This document shows positions 1 through 8,191 of a stretch of DNA of 64,000 nt, piece after piece. The position numbers and the translations under genes were made by a program. Numbering within the stretch: position 1 is the first letter of the stretch; every line of letters begins with the position of its first letter. Below the pieces are notes generated by a model, which was not told where the DNA came from, made no database searches, and was given only the letters and a program-made list of their open reading frames with translations. This stretch comes from Runella zeae DSM 19591 (GTDB lineage Bacteria > Bacteroidota > Bacteroidia > Cytophagales > Spirosomataceae): NCBI RefSeq assembly GCF_000423565.1, contig NZ_KE384046.1, positions 42,153 to 106,152 of the forward strand, written 5' to 3'.

Positions 1-174
1 CAGACCAAAGCCAAAGTACGAATTCCGATGTTTAAGATAGTACTACGTCTCCCAGGGCGTGACCAAGGGCACGGCGTTATGCCTGATTATCCGGTAGAAT
101 ATACATATGAAGATGTGGCAAAAAATCGGGATTTAGATATTGAGAAAGTATATGAATTGGTCAAAAATAAGTAA
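1..174 (+). CDS. C-terminal end of a truncated gene, possibly an S41-family peptidase
   Basis: Frame 1 is open from the window edge to a TAA at 172-174 and gives 57 residues. The end contains GVMPDYPVEYTYEDV followed by a charged helix ending LVKNK. A PDYPVE-type strand followed by a repeat-like 'D..EKV.EL' helix is how Bacteroidota S41 (C-terminal processing/tricorn-like) peptidases commonly end, so this family is my best guess. No catalytic residue lies inside the window. The TetR gene starts 18 bases downstream, so the two may be co-transcribed. Confidence 0.55.
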   Translation, partial: QTKAKVRIPMFKIVLRLPGRDQGHGVMPDYPVEYTYEDVAKNRDLDIEKVYELVKNK

Positions 175-191
175 AGCAGCGAACTTGCCAT

Positions 192-770
192 ATGAGAACC
201 AAAGACGAAACTAAAGTAAAGCTGATTCTAAACACTGCGCTCAAAATGATTGCTAGGGTGGGGTTGGCGGGGCTTAAAATGTCGGATTTGGCCAAAGAAG
301 CAGGAGTCGCTACTGGCACAGTTTATATCTATTTTGAGGACAAAAATCACTTGATTCGGGAGTTGTATATGTATTTGCATCATGCACACGCCCGCGACCT
401 TGTGCGGGACATTGGAGAGAGTGAACCCCTCAAAATAAAAATCAAAAAAATGAGCCGTAACTACCTCCTCGACCAAGTAAGTCATCCTGAATATGGCGCT
501 TTTTTGGAGCAGTATTTTCGCTCACCTTATGCCGAAGTCAACGATGCCATGCGGGTTGAAAGGGAGCTTTTGACGCAGCCTTTGCATAGTTTGGTGGTAG
601 AAGGTCAGTATCAGAGTCTTATCAAAGAAGCCGATCCTGTGCTACTCGTCACGCTTATTTGTGGAATGCTCAACGAGGTAGCCAAAAAACTTATCTATGC
701 TCAACAGGAAATAACCCCCTCCGAATGGGAGCTGACATTTAGTGTACTTTGGGATGGAATTAGAAGCTAG
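192..770 (+). CDS. TetR/AcrR family transcriptional regulator
   Basis: This 192-residue protein is the usual length for TetR repressors. Residues about 8-56 form the DNA-binding domain: a first helix (VKLILNTALKMIARVGL), then the helix-turn-helix SDLAKEAGVATGTVYIYFED, which matches the TetR signature closely. The remainder is a helical ligand-binding and dimerisation domain with no recognisable ligand signature. It follows the upstream stub by 18 bases and is followed by a membrane acyltransferase 140 bases further on, so it may control envelope lipid genes, which is inference. ATG at 192 is the only start that keeps the first helix intact. Confidence 0.9.
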   Translation: MRTKDETKVKLILNTALKMIARVGLAGLKMSDLAKEAGVATGTVYIYFEDKNHLIRELYMYLHHAHARDLVRDIGESEPLKIKIKKMSRNYLLDQVSHPEYGAFLEQYFRSPYAEVNDAMRVERELLTQPLHSLVVEGQYQSLIKEADPVLLVTLICGMLNEVAKKLIYAQQEITPSEWELTFSVLWDGIRS

Positions 771-850
771 GAAGCTACTCAATGACCTCATAATAAAAGT
801 TTTAGTAGACTTTGCGCATTTAAGCTTTAATTAGAGTCGCGAAATGCAGC

Positions 851-886
851 CTCTCTTTTTGATAAGTGAAGAGAGAAGGTTTTTGT
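851..886 (+). terminator. weak terminator-like hairpin after the TetR gene
   Basis: A 7-bp stem (CTCTCTT at 851-857, AAGAGAG at 869-875) is followed by a T-rich stretch. It separates the TetR gene from the acyltransferase gene. The stem is AT-rich and short, so termination would be partial at best. Confidence 0.35.
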
Positions 887-910
887 TTAAGGTCTAACTA
901 AACTTCATTT

Positions 911-2260
911 ATGCTTTTTTATATTCTCCTCAAATGGATAATTCGGGTTGCTTTAAGGGTATTTTTTAGGCGTTTTCAGGTACATGGTCTCGAAAAACTA
1001 AAGGTGGTCAAAGGACCATTGATATTGGCTGTCAATCACCCCAATACCTTTATGGACCCGCTTATCGTGGCTACATTGATGCCACAGCGGGTAGCTTTCA
1101 TTGCCAATGGCAGTATTTTCAACCGTTTTACGCGACCGATTTTTAAGTACTTGCACGTCATACCTGTTTATCGCAAAAAAGATACTTCAGATGTGCCACT
1201 TTCGCCTGCCGAACTCAACAAACAAACTTTCCAACGGTGCTATGATTATTTGGAAGCGCGAGGAACAATTCTGATTTTTCCAGAAGGAACAAGTGAGATT
1301 GAGCGGCGTCTGCGTGAACTCAAAACCGGCACGGCCAGAATTGCACTAGGGGCAGAGTACGAAAACGACTTTCGGCTAGGTCTCACTATTTTGCCAATTG
1401 GTCTCAATTATTCCGACCCTATTCATTTCAGAAGTGAGGTGTTTGTAAACGTAGGGCAACCGATTACCGTTTCAGATTTTAAGGAAAAATACCGACCCGA
1501 TGATTTTGAAACAGTGGAGGAATTGACGGATTTGATTCAAAAAAGACTCAGTGATACGGTGATTATTACCGAAGATGACGAAGAAGATACCTTGGTAGCG
1601 CAGATTGAGACATTGTACAAAAACCAGTTGTTTGAAGATTTGTTGCTGAATCGTCGTTTGAAAAAAGATGAATTTTTTTTGATTAAACAAATCATAACTG
1701 CCGTCAGACATTTTGAAGAGCAACGTCCTCAACTTTACAAATCACTTCAAACTCAACTCACTAACTACTTTGACAATCTTAAGCAGTTGCATCTTTCGGA
1801 CGAAGTATTTGCCCAAACACGGCGCATCTATCCCTACCTTTGGCAGACGGTATTGTCTTTAGTGATAGGGTTTCCTGTATATGTATTTGGGTTGATTTTC
1901 AATTATATACCCTATATACTTCCTTCCAAAATCGCTCGTCTGATTACGTCCGACATCACTTATCGTGCCCCTCTTATGATGAGTCTTGGGGTGGTTGTTT
2001 TTCCAGTAGTCTATGCTTTTCAGATAGGGGTGATACATTCATTTTTTCAAGATGTTTGGCTTACTTTGGGGTTTGCGGTTTTGCTTCCTTTGAGTGGTTA
2101 TTTTGTGTTGTGGTATTGGGATGTGGTAGTGAGATTAAGGCATACTTGGCAAGCTCTCCGATTATTTCGTCATAAACCTTCTTTGATGAAAAGTTTGATA
2201 AATCAAAGAAATGGTATATTTGAAGAGTTAAAGGAGGCTAAAAAAAAATACTTGAGGTAG
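911..2260 (+). CDS. PlsC-like lysophospholipid/glycerol-phosphate acyltransferase, membrane-bound
   Basis: This 449-residue protein belongs to the LPLAT superfamily that transfers acyl chains to glycerol-phosphate or lysophosphatidate. The catalytic motif is VNHPNTFMDP at residues 41-50; His and Asp are separated by five residues instead of the usual four, as in some glycerol-3-phosphate/DHAP acyltransferases. The substrate-binding motif FPEGTSEIERR is at about 123-133. The N-terminus is hydrophobic, and residues about 310-410 carry several membrane segments (e.g. VLSLVIGFPVYVFGLIFNY), a C-terminal extension beyond a minimal PlsC. The exact acceptor cannot be read from the sequence. It lies alone downstream of the TetR gene. 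Confidence 0.85.
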   Translation: MLFYILLKWIIRVALRVFFRRFQVHGLEKLKVVKGPLILAVNHPNTFMDPLIVATLMPQRVAFIANGSIFNRFTRPIFKYLHVIPVYRKKDTSDVPLSPAELNKQTFQRCYDYLEARGTILIFPEGTSEIERRLRELKTGTARIALGAEYENDFRLGLTILPIGLNYSDPIHFRSEVFVNVGQPITVSDFKEKYRPDDFETVEELTDLIQKRLSDTVIITEDDEEDTLVAQIETLYKNQLFEDLLLNRRLKKDEFFLIKQIITAVRHFEEQRPQLYKSLQTQLTNYFDNLKQLHLSDEVFAQTRRIYPYLWQTVLSLVIGFPVYVFGLIFNYIPYILPSKIARLITSDITYRAPLMMSLGVVVFPVVYAFQIGVIHSFFQDVWLTLGFAVLLPLSGYFVLWYWDVVVRLRHTWQALRLFRHKPSLMKSLINQRNGIFEELKEAKKKYLR

Positions 2261-2386
2261 TTTTGGTATGTCATTTCCTTTTGTGGTTTCAATCTTATAT
2301 CTAATAGCAAAGCGCTAGGAGTGTTTTGGCAAGAAGAGAAGAGAGACGTCTCAGGAAGGTGGTTAGGATTTTCCGACCTCCGACCT

Positions 2387-2394
2387 TATATTTG
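2387..2394 (+). promoter_or_regulatory. Bacteroidota -7 promoter element before the response regulator
   Basis: TATATTTG matches TAnnTTTG. Transcription would start at about 2401, and the ATG is at 2402, so the message would be leaderless or nearly so. No clear -33 TTG was found, so the call rests on the -7 box. Confidence 0.45.
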
Positions 2395-2401
2395 CTAATA
2401 T

Positions 2402-2836
2402 ATGAAAAACGAAAAGGTTAATATTTTTTATATTGATGATGATGCCGACGACCGTATGCTGTTTGAAGAAGCATTGGCGGAAGTAGACAAGAGCATCGCG
2501 CTCACTGCTTTAGAAGATGCAGATGAATTGCTACACATTTTGGACAATCCTCCACCCGTCCCGCATCTTATCTTTGTAGATTTGAACATGCCGCGTAAAA
2601 ACGGTTATCAGCTACTAAAAGAAATTAAATCAAATCAATCATTTCGGAGGTTTCCAGTGTTGATTTTGACGACTTCAGCTGAAGAAGAAGCTATCGAAAA
2701 TGCTCGCTTACTGGGAGCCAACGCTTTTATTACGAAGCCTAGCAATTTTGCGTCTCTAAAAGCTATCCTTAACAAATGCCTGACTTTGGACTGGAATATC
2801 GCCAGCCCTCAGGGTTTTGTGATTGGTGCCAACTAA
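2402..2836 (+). CDS. Single-domain response regulator (Rcp1-like), probable phytochrome partner
   Basis: The 144-residue protein is a bare receiver domain with no output domain. The acidic pocket is IDDDADD (Asp 12-14), the phosphoacceptor is Asp60 in IFVDLNMPRKNG, the conserved Thr/Ser is in ILTTSAE and the conserved Lys is in FITKPSNF at about 112. Receivers with this DDD start and an FVDLNMP site are typically encoded beside hybrid-lacking phytochrome kinases, as in cyanobacterial Cph1/Rcp1. Here the phytochrome kinase lies two genes downstream and lacks its own receiver, so this is the likely phosphate acceptor. A 132-base gap separates it from the heme oxygenase gene, so it may be transcribed separately. 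Confidence 0.88.
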   Translation: MKNEKVNIFYIDDDADDRMLFEEALAEVDKSIALTALEDADELLHILDNPPPVPHLIFVDLNMPRKNGYQLLKEIKSNQSFRRFPVLILTTSAEEEAIENARLLGANAFITKPSNFASLKAILNKCLTLDWNIASPQGFVIGAN

Positions 2837-2968
2837 TTCACGGCAATTGGAGTGATGTAGGCGCATGTAATCTTTGTGTGCATAAAATACGTATGTTATA
2901 GTATAAGCAGAGTGAAAAAATGGAGGGAACAAAATCTTTTTGCACCACTATAATTTGACTAATTACGT

Positions 2969-3583
2969 ATGCACGACGCAACGATTGATGATACCCAAAA
3001 TAGAAAAAAAGAATTTCTGAAAAGACTTCGTATCTATACGCAGTCTCAACATACAGCGCTCGAAGCGCACCCATTGTCGGTTTCTCTTTTTAAAGAAGAT
3101 GTAAATTTAGATGACTATCTACGATATTTGAAGGCAATGTATGGGGTCGTAGCTGGTTTTGAAGAAGCATATTACCCAATTTTGAAAGATTGGGTACCGG
3201 CTATTGAACGTCGTCGAAAAACCCCTTGGCTTACACAGGATTTACAACTACTCAAAAGCGATATACCTTTTTCGATAGCCGCACCTACCTTTTTAGAGTC
3301 TTCTCCAGCCCCTGCTTATTTGTTGGGCAAAATGTACGTTATGGAAGGCTCTGTACTGGGAGGTGCTGTTATTTATAAACAATTACAACCCAAACTAGGA
3401 TTTTCGCCTGAGGAGGGAGGGCGTTATTTTTATGGCTATGGGAGCCAAACAGCAAGCATGTGGAAAGCTTTTTTGGAAGTGCTGACTACGCAAGCATTAG
3501 TAGAAAATGCCGAGCCAAATATACTAAAAGGCGCAGCGGAGCAGTTTGTAGCTATACAAACATTTTTCGACACCAATTATTAG
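2969..3583 (+). CDS. bphO: Biliverdin-producing heme oxygenase
   Basis: The 204-residue protein matches bacterial heme oxygenases, which open heme to biliverdin IX-alpha, releasing CO and iron. The proximal histidine is most likely His28 in IYTQSQHTALEAHPL. The distal helix is represented by KMYVMEGSVLGGAVIYKQL, the classic YVxxGSxLGG stretch. The phytochrome gene starts 7 bases after its stop, so enzyme and chromophore-binding sensor form an operon: the enzyme supplies the bilin that the phytochrome binds. ATG at 2969 leaves a short leader peptide before the first helix, normal for the family. Confidence 0.92.
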   Translation: MHDATIDDTQNRKKEFLKRLRIYTQSQHTALEAHPLSVSLFKEDVNLDDYLRYLKAMYGVVAGFEEAYYPILKDWVPAIERRRKTPWLTQDLQLLKSDIPFSIAAPTFLESSPAPAYLLGKMYVMEGSVLGGAVIYKQLQPKLGFSPEEGGRYFYGYGSQTASMWKAFLEVLTTQALVENAEPNILKGAAEQFVAIQTFFDTNY

Positions 3584-3590
3584 TATCTCG

Positions 3591-5852
3591 ATGATTATCA
3601 ACACCATTGTCAATCGCGATATAGCCAATTTAAAGGATTGTGAAAGTGAACCAATCCATGTACCAGGAAGTATTCAGCCGCATGGATTTCTTTTGGCTTT
3701 TGATGCAGCGTTTAAGGTCGTTTATGCCAGCGACAATTGCTCTGTTTTTATAGGAATTCCTATTGAGAAAATCTTAAACAACCGTTTTGGGGCAATTTTT
3801 TCTCCTGCCATAGAGGTGGCTCTCGAAGCCCATCTCAAACAATATGGCTCGCAGGTGGCTGAGCCTTTTGTGCTCGAATATCAAAATGAGAAATACAACT
3901 GTACCCTACAACCTTCTGGACAGTGGTATTTGTTTGAAGCAGAGCCCTTCCCTGATGGTCATTTACGGACTCCAGATTTGTATAATCAAACTCGGAAGTT
4001 TGTCCATTATCTTCAAGAGACAGCTTCGTTACGGTCTCTTTGTCAGTTGATTGCGGCCGAAACGCGCGACATTACGGGCTACGACCGCGTGATGATTTAT
4101 AAGTTTGATGAGGCATATAATGGTGAGGTGATTGCCGAAAGCAAGCGTGGGGATTTGGAGCCGTTTTTGGGGCTTCATTATCCTCATACTGATATTCCTC
4201 CTCAAGCGAGAGAGCTTTATTTGCGCAATCTTATGCGTATGATAGCCGATGTACATTATGAGCCAGTGCCTATCCTAACTACCCAGCTCAGTACTCACCG
4301 CGATTTGGATTTGAGTTTGTCGGTATTGAGAAGCGTGTCGCCGATTCATATCGAATATCTCAAAAACATGGGTGTAGCTGCGACGCTCACGATTTCGATT
4401 ATCAACAATCATCGATTGTGGGGGCTTATTTCGTGTCATCATTATAGTCCCAAAAATCTCCCTCACTATACGCGCCTTTCGGCGCTGCTACAGGGGCATT
4501 TTTTAGCTTCGCAAATCAATGTCCGTCAACAGGCCGAAGAGTATGCTCTGGCCAAAAATGTGGAACAGAGCTTGGAAGTAATTTTAAATATGACCTCTCA
4601 CGTTCATCAGGATTTTATTGCAAGGTTTCTGACAAATGAACATAGCTTAAAAGTCGTAAACGCTCGAGGAATGGCGATTTTGTACGACAACAAACTACAT
4701 CTAAGTGGTACAACACCCACCGAAGGTGAAGTGTATCAATTGATAGGTCAATTGTCCCAAATCTCGGAAGGAAACGTATTTTATACCAACAAATTGGTAG
4801 ATGTATACCCTAAAGCTGAGGAACTTACGTCTACTGCGGCAGGAGTAATATATTATCCTTTTGGGGGATATTCGCAGGATTGTATACTTTGGTTTAGACC
4901 AGAGACGCCTCAAGAAGTAAATTGGGCGGGCGATCCCTCAAAATCGATTGAGTATAATCCAAAGGGTCTTTCACCGCGAAAATCTTTTGATTTGTGGAAG
5001 CAGATCAAAAGATTTGAAAGTCGTTTGTGGGAAAAGCCCGAATTGACAGCCGCTGCTACGGTGTCTTACGCGCTTCAAACACAAATACATCTCAACCAGC
5101 TTACACAGGATAAAGTCAAATTGGCTCAGCTTAGCGATAAACTCCAAAAAGCAGTATCCGAACTCGAAAATATCAACTGGATAAGTACGCATGATTTAAA
5201 AGAACCATTGCGGAAGATACAGACTTTTGCGTCGCGTATTTTGGAAGATGAGCACAACACTTACTCGTCTATGGTGATTCAGTCGGTCACTAGGATGAAA
5301 GATGCTGCCGTAAGGATGCAGACGCTCATTCAAGATTTGGTATCTTATTCGCAGGTGAGTAAAAGCGAAAATCAGCTTGTAGATACCGACCTTAACAAGA
5401 TAAATGAAGAGGTATTGGCGGAGTTGGCGAGCGAAATCAACGAAAAAAATGCGGTTGTAGAATCCGATACATTGCCTTCCGTCAAAGGCGTTTCGTTTTT
5501 ATTGAAACAGCTATGGCTCAATGTGATAGGCAACGCGCTGAAATTTAGCAAAACCCAGATACCCTTGTCTATCCAAATCAGGTGTACCATTGTCGAAAAA
5601 ACCGTAGAAGGACAAGTAAAGTCTTTCTACCAAGTTTCTTTTATCGACAATGGCGTAGGGTTTGACAATGAATATGCGCACCAAATATTTGAGGTTTTCA
5701 AACGAATTCACAGTCCAAGCCAATACCGTGGGTCAGGAATTGGCCTGTCGATTTGTAAAAAAATCATGGAAAATCACCAGGGTTTTATAGAAGCTCAAAG
5801 TGAGAAAAATGTCGGGACAATCATTCGTGTATATTTCCCGACTGTGCCTTGA
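3591..5852 (+). CDS. bphP: Bacteriophytochrome histidine kinase
   Basis: The 753-residue red/far-red photosensor has the order PAS-GAF-PHY-HisKA-HATPase. Cys17 in KDCESEPIHVPGSIQPHG is the N-terminal biliverdin attachment site of bacteriophytochromes. The GAF domain carries PHTDIPPQARELY (about 198-210), and the PHY tongue motif PRKSFDLWKQ is near 462. The phosphoacceptor is His534 in WISTHDLKEPLRK. The ATPase domain shows an N box (LWLNVIGNALKFSK), a G1 box (DNGVGFD) and GSGIGLSIC. There is no attached receiver, which fits the separate single-domain regulator upstream. Its last 32 bases overlap the 3' end of the convergent HAD phosphatase gene. Confidence 0.96.
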   Translation: MIINTIVNRDIANLKDCESEPIHVPGSIQPHGFLLAFDAAFKVVYASDNCSVFIGIPIEKILNNRFGAIFSPAIEVALEAHLKQYGSQVAEPFVLEYQNEKYNCTLQPSGQWYLFEAEPFPDGHLRTPDLYNQTRKFVHYLQETASLRSLCQLIAAETRDITGYDRVMIYKFDEAYNGEVIAESKRGDLEPFLGLHYPHTDIPPQARELYLRNLMRMIADVHYEPVPILTTQLSTHRDLDLSLSVLRSVSPIHIEYLKNMGVAATLTISIINNHRLWGLISCHHYSPKNLPHYTRLSALLQGHFLASQINVRQQAEEYALAKNVEQSLEVILNMTSHVHQDFIARFLTNEHSLKVVNARGMAILYDNKLHLSGTTPTEGEVYQLIGQLSQISEGNVFYTNKLVDVYPKAEELTSTAAGVIYYPFGGYSQDCILWFRPETPQEVNWAGDPSKSIEYNPKGLSPRKSFDLWKQIKRFESRLWEKPELTAAATVSYALQTQIHLNQLTQDKVKLAQLSDKLQKAVSELENINWISTHDLKEPLRKIQTFASRILEDEHNTYSSMVIQSVTRMKDAAVRMQTLIQDLVSYSQVSKSENQLVDTDLNKINEEVLAELASEINEKNAVVESDTLPSVKGVSFLLKQLWLNVIGNALKFSKTQIPLSIQIRCTIVEKTVEGQVKSFYQVSFIDNGVGFDNEYAHQIFEVFKRIHSPSQYRGSGIGLSICKKIMENHQGFIEAQSEKNVGTIIRVYFPTVP

Positions 5853-6636
5853 GTACATCGTTAAGTATCTCTAAAACACCATTTTCATCGTTGGTTTTGG
5901 CTCTAAAACGGGCCGCTTTCTTTACATGTTCATGGGCATTTTCCATGGCGTAGGAGTAGTAGGCCTGATGCATCATTTCGAGGTCGTTGAGATAATCGCC
6001 AAAGACCATAGTCTCATCGATACTCACTCCATAGGTTTTTTGTAACACCGAAAGAGCTTGGCCTTTGTTGGCAAGTTTGTGGGATATATCTAGCCAAATC
6101 CCCGCCGACACTTTTACTTGTAGCGATGTCTCCCAAGGTTTGAAATGCGGATAACTGTTGGTGGCAGAGCCTGCCAAATCGCAGAGGCTTACTTTCAAGC
6201 ACGAATCATCGTCGATTTTGAGTAAATCATCTACTAATTCGTAGCGTTCAAAATACTTCGTAAACTGGGCCCAGAAGGCGTCTTCCGTATTTTCGACGTA
6301 AGCTTTCTTTTTTCCACACAAGATAGGGTAAGCATTGGGGATTTGACGAGCTACCTGAATCAACTCTCTGGTAGTAAGATTATCAAGCGATTGCACATAC
6401 AATTCTTGGTCTTGAAATACTACATAACTACCATTTTCGGCTACAAAAATAACGTCGTCTTGGATAGGCTCAAAGCGCTTGCGGAGATTGTAATATTGGC
6501 GGCCACTAGCAGCCGCAAAATACAAGCCACGAGATTTGAGTTGATCAAAAATTGGATAAAATGTATCACTCAGTTCCCCTTTGGAATTGAGCAAAGTTCC
6601 GTCCATGTCGGTAGCTATTAGTTTAATGTCTTTCAT
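5821..6636 (-). CDS. Cof-type HAD-superfamily phosphatase
   Basis: The 271-residue protein has all HAD signatures: motif I IATDMDGTLLNSKGEL (nucleophile Asp10, acid/base Asp12), motif II AASGRQ, a Lys in the cap-to-core region and motif IV VFGDYLNDLEMM. The C2-type cap between motifs II and III is characteristic of the Cof/YbiV group, which dephosphorylates sugar phosphates and similar metabolites. Substrate cannot be deduced. The stop codon lies inside the last 32 coding bases of the phytochrome gene on the other strand, so the two transcripts are antisense at their ends. Confidence 0.92.
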   Translation of the reverse strand: MKDIKLIATDMDGTLLNSKGELSDTFYPIFDQLKSRGLYFAAASGRQYYNLRKRFEPIQDDVIFVAENGSYVVFQDQELYVQSLDNLTTRELIQVARQIPNAYPILCGKKKAYVENTEDAFWAQFTKYFERYELVDDLLKIDDDSCLKVSLCDLAGSATNSYPHFKPWETSLQVKVSAGIWLDISHKLANKGQALSVLQKTYGVSIDETMVFGDYLNDLEMMHQAYYSYAMENAHEHVKKAARFRAKTNDENGVLEILNDVLKAQSGNIHE

Positions 6637-6800
6637 ATATATGTAAGGAGAATTTGCGACTTAGAAGTTCACTATGATTGGTGACATTGGGTTTGCTTTT
6701 TCCAAAAATGCACTATTTTTAAACCAATCAATGCTTTTTATCATATAAGCAACTAAGCAAAATTAAACTGGATATTATCAACAATATGCGACTCCTCTAA

Positions 6801-6940
6801 CCCCACGCCTTTAGGCTGGGGATACAATGTGAGAGCTTTACGTGGGCTTTAGCCCTGATTTTTACGCTTTTGTCAAAAAAAATCAGGGCTAAAGCCCTAC
6901 GTTGTGGTCTTTTTTACCCACCCCAGCCTAAAGTCAGACC
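6801..6940. repeat. nested palindromic intergenic element
   Basis: Two inverted repeats are nested. The outer arms at 6809-6821 and 6921-6933 (CTTTAGGCTGGGG and its complement) match perfectly over 13 bp. The inner arms at 6841-6863 and 6876-6901 match over about 20 bp (GGGCTTTAGCCCTGATTTTT and complement) around a 12-base loop. The unit has no ORF and looks like a REP/MITE-like mobile palindrome. The rest of the 6637-7109 gap is AT-rich, with nothing else I can name. Confidence 0.75.
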
Positions 6941-7109
6941 GCCGATACGACATGGGGTTTGAAGAGGTTCGAGGTATTGCGCAACAAAATCCTAATTAAC
7001 ATTGCATAATTACCTAAGTCTTAGTTTACAATCAAGCCACAAAAAAATGGGTATGACTTACCTTCTTTTTCCTTAAAAAAGAAAAAGCGGATAGAAAAAT
7101 CTTTTAAAA

Positions 7110-7468
7110 ATGAAGCATATAAACAAACTAAGGGTGCTTTTGATGATTTGGGGGAGTAGCATGAGCCTCGCAGTCTATGGGCAGGTTACGACTTTAAACA
7201 CCAGCCAACGTTGGTTACTTTTGGCTGAGCAATCCCAGCACCGACTTTTGGTAGTAGATGTAGACAATTAAAGGGTGTTGACAAACTTTGGTTGACTGAT
7301 TTGGCAAATGTGTATATTTTTGAAACCCATAGCCGAGCGTTGCAAAGAGTATATGGGCCGGCGCATGTCAAAAGTGTAAGCTCCCGAAAAGAAGATAGTA
7401 AAGTGGCGATTAGTTATCCTCCAAACTACTCATTAAAATATACTAGCTTGCCTACGTCTAAACCTTAA
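7110..7468 (+). pseudogene. frameshifted gene for a small secreted protein
   Basis: ATG at 7110 opens a 53-codon frame beginning with a signal peptide (VLLMIWGSSMSLAVYGQ) and ending TAA at 7269-7271. The -1 frame is open across that point and continues to a TAA at 7466-7468, reading QLKGVDKLWLTDLANVYIF and onward. Joined near 7265-7271 the two give one plausible exported protein of about 120 residues. I see no slippery heptamer, so a one-base indel (mutation or assembly error) is more likely than programmed shifting. It lies directly before the OmpR/kinase pair. I do not recognise the family. Confidence 0.55.
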
Positions 7469-7501
7469 AAACGACTTTCAAAAATCACAAACGCATTCAA
7501 A

Positions 7502-8191
7502 ATGGAAAATACGGCGCAGTTGTTATTAGTAGAGGACGAATCCAAAGTTGCAGCATTCATAAAAAAAGGTCTCGAAAGGCAGGGGTTCAAAGTAGATATT
7601 GCGGAAGATGGTCGGCTTGGAAAACAGTTTTTTGACGAACGTACCTACGACTTACTTATTTTTGATGTCAATCTCCCTTACATGGATGGGGTGGAGCTAG
7701 CTGCTTATGTGCGCACCAAAAATACCCAAATTCCCATTTTGATGTTGACGGCATTGGATACCACTGCCGACAAACTAGCTGGTTTTGATGCGGGGGTGGA
7801 CGATTATTTGGTGAAGCCTTTCGACTTCATGGAGTTGATTGCCCGCCTCAAAGCATTGCTCAAACGGGTAGTCAAAACCAATGAATCTACGAATCTTTTG
7901 AAAGTAGCCGATTTGGAACTGGATTTAGATCAGAAAATAGCGCGACGAGGCGGGCAAGCCTTCGAGCTGACGGCCAAAGAATTTGCGCTTTTAGAATATC
8001 TGATGCGCAATCGGGGGAGAGTCGTATCTAAGATTGATATTGCCGAGAAAGTATGGGATATTGATTTTGATACTGGTACCAATTTTATAGAAGTTTATAT
8101 CAATTATTTACGAAAAAAAATCGATAAAGATGCTTCTTCCAAATTGATTCATACGGTAGTGGGCATGGGCTATACCCTCAAAGAAAAATGA
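7502..8191 (+). CDS. OmpR/PhoB-family response regulator
   Basis: The 229-residue protein has an N-terminal receiver (acidic pocket VEDESK at 10-15, phosphoacceptor Asp55 in IFDVNLPYMDG, Thr in MLTALD, Lys105 in YLVKPFDF) and a C-terminal winged helix (about 130-228) with the recognition region NFIEVYINYLRKKID. Its stop overlaps the kinase start by 4 bases (ATGA), so the pair is translationally coupled. OmpR-type regulators bind head-to-tail half-sites about 11 bp apart, which is the spacing of the repeat arrays found 1.7-3.6 kb downstream before three small envelope genes. These are its best candidate targets. Confidence 0.96.
   Translation: MENTAQLLLVEDESKVAAFIKKGLERQGFKVDIAEDGRLGKQFFDERTYDLLIFDVNLPYMDGVELAAYVRTKNTQIPILMLTALDTTADKLAGFDAGVDDYLVKPFDFMELIARLKALLKRVVKTNESTNLLKVADLELDLDQKIARRGGQAFELTAKEFALLEYLMRNRGRVVSKIDIAEKVWDIDFDTGTNFIEVYINYLRKKIDKDASSKLIHTVVGMGYTLKEK

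Noticed and set aside
6990..7045. CCTAAT/CCTAAG pair 22 bp apart before the frameshifted gene, resembling the 11-bp operator
   Set aside because: Only two of the expected half-sites are present and the distance to the nearest -7-like sequence differs from the 17 bases seen in the three clear arrays.
7186..7371. 61-codon minus-strand ORF
   Set aside because: It is antisense to the frameshifted secreted-protein gene, whose plus-strand reading has a signal peptide and better composition.
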